Assembly: GCA_902474645.1 (NCBI GenBank)
Contig: CABRWN010000032.1
Coordinates: 1 to 15,639, forward strand
Reading direction: 5' to 3'
Source of the DNA: an uncultured Collinsella sp.
GTDB lineage: Bacteria; Actinomycetota; Coriobacteriia; Coriobacteriales; Coriobacteriaceae
Length of the DNA: 15,639 nucleotides
Positions 12,799-15,639 of this stretch are shown here, piece after piece. The first letter of the stretch is position 1. The number at the start of each line of letters is the position of its first letter. The notes beneath the pieces are model-generated. The model made no database searches and was not told where the DNA came from. It worked only from the letters and a program-made list of their open reading frames with translations. The translations under genes and the position numbers were made by a program.

Positions 12799-14175
12799 GT
12801 GGAAACCAAGCAATACCCCGATATGGAGTGTGACGTCGTCATTGCCGGCTGTGGCGTAGCGGGCCTGTATGCGGCTCTCAACCTGCCGACGAGCATGCGC
12901 GTGATCATGCTCTCCAAGGGCGCTGTCGACGAGTGCGATTCGATGCTCGCGCAGGGCGGCATCTGCGTGCTGCCCGAGGGCTCGGACTACGATGCCTTCT
13001 TTGAGGACACCATGCACGCCGGTCATTACGAGAACCGCCGCGAGAGCGTCGACATCATGATTCGCTCGAGCCGTTCGGTCATCAACGACCTGTTGGCCGT
13101 GGGCGTGGACTTTGAGCGCAAGGCCGACGGCAGCCTCGACTTTACCCGCGAGGGCGCGCACAGCCGCCCGCGCATCGCCTTCCATGCCGATATCACCGGT
13201 AAGGAGATTACGACCAAGTTGCTTCAGGCCGTTCGCAAGCTGGATAACGTGCAGATTCTGGAACACGTGGCCATGACCGACATCCTGACTGCCGATCGTG
13301 ACGGCGCCACGGTGTGCACCGGCGTCATCGCCGTTCCCGTGGACGAGGACAATTCGGTTCGTCCCGCCGACGAGTTGACAAATGCCGCCGAGGGCGCGCA
13401 TGCCGGCGAGCCGTTTAAGATCCATGCCAGCCATACGCTGTGGGCAACGGGCGGCATCGGCGGCGTATACGATCACTCGACCAACTATCCACAGCTCACG
13501 GGCGATGCTTGCTATATCGCTCAGGAGCATGGTATTAAGATGGAGCACCTGGACTACGTGCAGATCCACCCCACGGGGCTGTTCTCGCCGCAGCCGGGTC
13601 GCACCTTCCTGATCAGCGAGAGCTGCCGTGGCGAGGGCGCGATTTTGCTCAACGCCGCCGGCGAGCGCTTTACCGACGAGTTGCAGCCGCGCGATGTGGT
13701 CGCCGCCGCTATTCGCGAGCAGATGAAGCTCGACGGTACCGAGCACGAGTGGCTGAGCTTTGCCCCCGTCGAGCGCGACGTGGTGACCGGGCACTTTGCC
13801 AACATCCGCGCGCGTTGTCTGGAGGACGGCCGCGACATCTTGGACGAGCCCATTCCCGTTACGCCCACGCAGCACTACTTTATGGGCGGCGTGTGGGTCG
13901 ATAAGGACGGCCGCACCTCGATGCCCGAGCTCTATGCCGCGGGCGAGACAGCCTGCAACGGCGTTCACGGCAAGAATCGCCTGGCTTCAAACAGCCTGCT
14001 CGAGGCGCTGGTCTGGGGCCGCCGTGCCGCCTGGTACATGCGTACCGGCGAGTCGCTGGCCGTGGAGCAGGCGGGTGACCCCGCGCTCGATGGCCGCCAT
14101 CGCGCTCTGAGCGCCGACACCCTGGCAATCGATGATTTGGCCCGTGCCGTCGGCACGCAGGCCGTGGAGGAGTAG
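12799..14175 (+). CDS. nadB: L-aspartate oxidase NadB, short form
   Basis: NadB oxidises L-aspartate to iminoaspartate with FAD, feeding NadA. The start is taken as GTG 12799 because AGGGAGAGG lies 6 nt upstream; ATG 12772, in frame, has no such site and would sit on a palindrome. From 12799 it is 458 aa. An N-terminal FAD-binding motif (VVIAGCGVAGLYAAL) is followed by MLAQGGICVLP. Active-site and substrate motifs are QIHPTGLF, SESCRGEGAILLN, LQPRDVVAAAI, and HYFMGGVWVDKDGRT leading to HGKNRLASNSLLEAL. It lacks most of the C-terminal helical domain of the ~540-aa E. coli enzyme, which is also so in other short NadB proteins. Under anaerobic conditions fumarate would be the expected electron acceptor. 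It ends 3 bp before nadC. Confidence 0.97.
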   Translation: METKQYPDMECDVVIAGCGVAGLYAALNLPTSMRVIMLSKGAVDECDSMLAQGGICVLPEGSDYDAFFEDTMHAGHYENRRESVDIMIRSSRSVINDLLAVGVDFERKADGSLDFTREGAHSRPRIAFHADITGKEITTKLLQAVRKLDNVQILEHVAMTDILTADRDGATVCTGVIAVPVDEDNSVRPADELTNAAEGAHAGEPFKIHASHTLWATGGIGGVYDHSTNYPQLTGDACYIAQEHGIKMEHLDYVQIHPTGLFSPQPGRTFLISESCRGEGAILLNAAGERFTDELQPRDVVAAAIREQMKLDGTEHEWLSFAPVERDVVTGHFANIRARCLEDGRDILDEPIPVTPTQHYFMGGVWVDKDGRTSMPELYAAGETACNGVHGKNRLASNSLLEALVWGRRAAWYMRTGESLAVEQAGDPALDGRHRALSADTLAIDDLARAVGTQAVEE

Positions 14176-14178
14176 ACC

Positions 14179-15039
14179 ATGAATCCCATTACCATGAAGC
14201 TCGTCGTCGATGATCTGATTCTGCAGGCTCTGCGCGAGGACATTACGTTTGAGGACGTGAGCACGGCGAGCGTGTGCCCCACGGCGCGTCCCGCTACCGT
14301 TGAGCTTATCGCCAAGGCCGACGGCATCATCGCCGGCTTGGATGTGTTTGCTCGCACCTTTGAGCTGCTGGATTCGCAGAGCTCGGTGCTGTTTGATGTT
14401 GCCGACGGTGACGAGGTGCACGCCGGCGACCATGTGGGTCAGGTGCGCGGTGATGCGCGCGTGCTGCTTTCGGGCGAGCGCGTGTCACTCAACTACCTGC
14501 AGCGCATGAGCGGCATCGCTACCTACACGCACAGCATGGCCGCAGCGCTCGAGGGAACCAAGACCGTGCTCGTCGACACGCGCAAGACCACGCCGGGCAT
14601 GCGCGTGTTTGAGAAGGCGGCGGTTGAGATCGGCGGCGGCAGCAACCACCGCTACAACCTGTCGACGGCCGTCATGCTCAAGGACAACCATATCGATGCC
14701 GCCGGCGGCGTGACGCGTGCGATCGAGATGGCGCGCGCCCATGCGTCGTTTACCACGACGGTCGAGATTGAGTGCGAGAACCTGGACATGGTACGTGAGG
14801 CCGTGGAGGCCGGTGCCGATATCATCATGTTCGACAACATGACCCACGATGACATGGCTGCCGCCATCGAGCTTATCGCCGGCCGCGCCAAGACCGAGTG
14901 CTCGGGCAACGTGGACGCGAGCAATATTCGCGCGCTTGCCGACCTGGGCGTCGACTTTATTAGCTCGGGAGCGCTGACGCACTCCGCGCCGATCCTCGAC
15001 CTCTCGCTTAAGCACCTGCGTCTGCTGGACGGTAAATAA
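14179..15039 (+). CDS. nadC: Nicotinate-nucleotide pyrophosphorylase NadC (quinolinate phosphoribosyltransferase)
   Basis: NadC converts quinolinate and PRPP to nicotinate mononucleotide with CO2 release, the step that joins de novo synthesis to NAD salvage. The 286-aa protein has the type II QPRTase pattern: RVSLNYLQRMSGIAT, DTRKTTPGMR (Arg135, Lys136), GGGSNHRYNL, VMLKDNHI, the FDNM strand and a final SSGALTHSAPILDLSLK. The ATG at 14179 has GGAGGAG overlapping the nadB stop, which places translation of nadC directly behind nadB. The usual E/A-SGG(I/V) near the C-terminus reads CSGNVD here, a mild variation. The stop overlaps the niaR start by one base (TAATG). Confidence 0.98.
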   Translation: MNPITMKLVVDDLILQALREDITFEDVSTASVCPTARPATVELIAKADGIIAGLDVFARTFELLDSQSSVLFDVADGDEVHAGDHVGQVRGDARVLLSGERVSLNYLQRMSGIATYTHSMAAALEGTKTVLVDTRKTTPGMRVFEKAAVEIGGGSNHRYNLSTAVMLKDNHIDAAGGVTRAIEMARAHASFTTTVEIECENLDMVREAVEAGADIIMFDNMTHDDMAAAIELIAGRAKTECSGNVDASNIRALADLGVDFISSGALTHSAPILDLSLKHLRLLDGK

Positions 15040-15584
15040 TGAACGCCCGCGAGCGTCGCCGTGCCATCATGGGCGTGCTCGAGGGAGCCAAAGGCCCCGT
15101 ATCGGGCGGTGCGCTTGCGCGCGAGGTGGGTGTGAGCCGCCAGGTTGTCGTGCAGGACATCGCCCTGCTGCGTGCCGATGGGCACGACATCGTGGCCACC
15201 AATCGCGGCTACGTGCTGCAGGAGGCTCCGAGCAGCCCGGCGGTGCCCACGCGTCTGGTCAAGGTGCGCCATGGCGTTGAGCAGGCAGGTGACGAGCTCA
15301 CGAGTATCGTCGACGCGGGCGGCGCCGTGCTCAACGTGATCGTCAACCACCGCGTGTATGGCAAGATCACGGCCGACCTCGACATTCGTAACCGCCGCGA
15401 TATCGAGCGCTATCTGGAGGGTATTGCCAGCGGCAAGAGTTTCCCGCTGCTGACGGTGACGAGCGGCTACCACTTCCATCGCATCGCGGCGGAAGACGAG
15501 CAGACCCTCGACGAGATCGAGACTATGCTCAAGGAGAAAGGCTACCTCGCAGACCTTATGCCCTACGAGGGCGACCTATCGTAG
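15039..15584 (+). CDS. niaR: Niacin-responsive transcriptional repressor NiaR
   Basis: NiaR represses NAD synthesis and niacin uptake genes when nicotinate is available. The 181-aa protein has an N-terminal winged helix HTH_11 (residues ~6-60: GGALAREVGVSRQVVVQDIALLRADG) and a C-terminal 3H domain with the three conserved His blocks: His78 (VRHGVEQAGDEL), His104 (NHRVYGKI) and His145/His147 (GYHFHRI). These bind a divalent metal and the ligand region in characterised members. It is the last gene of the nad operon and starts inside the nadC stop codon, so it is made together with the enzymes. With the palindrome at 11630-11679 this implies negative autoregulation. Two bases after its stop begins the second copy of the dispersed repeat. 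Confidence 0.95.
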   Translation: MNARERRRAIMGVLEGAKGPVSGGALAREVGVSRQVVVQDIALLRADGHDIVATNRGYVLQEAPSSPAVPTRLVKVRHGVEQAGDELTSIVDAGGAVLNVIVNHRVYGKITADLDIRNRRDIERYLEGIASGKSFPLLTVTSGYHFHRIAAEDEQTLDEIETMLKEKGYLADLMPYEGDLS

Positions 15585-15585
15585 C

Positions 15586-15639
15586 CGACGCTGCAAACGC
15601 CCCTAAGCGGCAATCTGACGTTCAATCGTCGGTCGCGTA
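15586..15639 (+). repeat. Copy 2 of dispersed structured repeat, cut by window end
   Basis: CGACGCTGCAA (15586-15596) and GCGGCAATCTGACGTTCAAT (15607-15626) are identical to 841-851 and 862-881, at the same 21-nt spacing. The 10 bases between them differ completely (ACGCCCCTAA here, GCCCGCCAGA in copy 1). The 3' arm lies beyond the window. It begins 2 bp after the niaR stop, so it is also a 3'-end element. Confidence 0.8.

Noticed and set aside
11847..12962. 371-aa minus-strand open frame opposite nadA
   Set aside because: nadA has all catalytic cysteines on the plus strand, and the antisense frame crosses the nadA-nadB junction and its palindrome.

Overview
The window is a high-GC bacterial chromosomal segment. 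GTG starts, strong GGAGG-type ribosome binding sites and tightly packed operons fit a member of the Coriobacteriia (Actinomycetota). The gene content and the style of the intergenic repeats suggest a Collinsella-like gut anaerobe. That assignment is inference; no rRNA or other marker is present.

Layout from left to right. (1) 1-231 holds a hairpin and the leader of a small secreted lipoprotein gene (232-789, +). (2) 790-1154 has no gene and is dense in inverted and direct repeats. It includes a ~97-nt compound hairpin whose 5' part recurs at the right edge of the window. (3) 1155-8101 is a minus-strand nickel/[NiFe]-hydrogenase maturation cluster. In transcription order it reads: an 82-aa helical protein, nikR (nickel regulator with a His/Cys-rich N-terminal extension), hypF, hypC, hypD, hypE and a HAD phosphatase. 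HypF, C, D and E together build the Fe(CN)2CO moiety of the hydrogenase; hypA/hypB and the structural genes are not in view. (4) A minus-strand terminator (8179-8211) separates this cluster from thioredoxin (8333-8653, -), which is divergent from a weakly UDG-like protein (8790-9365, +). (5) 9426-11425 (-) is an AgrC/LytTR-type two-component system. (6) 11718-15584 (+) is a complete de novo NAD operon, nadA-nadB-nadC, followed by its likely repressor niaR. It is preceded by a perfect 19-bp inverted repeat that contains the -35 box of a good promoter.

Two observations stand out. First, hypF carries a 207-bp, 69-codon in-frame segment bounded by 26-bp inverted repeats with one mismatch. It has clearly lower GC than its surroundings and looks like a palindromic mobile element that inserted into a protein gene without breaking it. 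Second, two copies of a structured repeat share an 11-mer and a 20-mer at identical spacing around an unrelated 10-mer. That pattern suggests a dispersed hairpin family whose outer stem varies. A third palindrome of ~80 bp fills almost the whole nikR-hypF gap.
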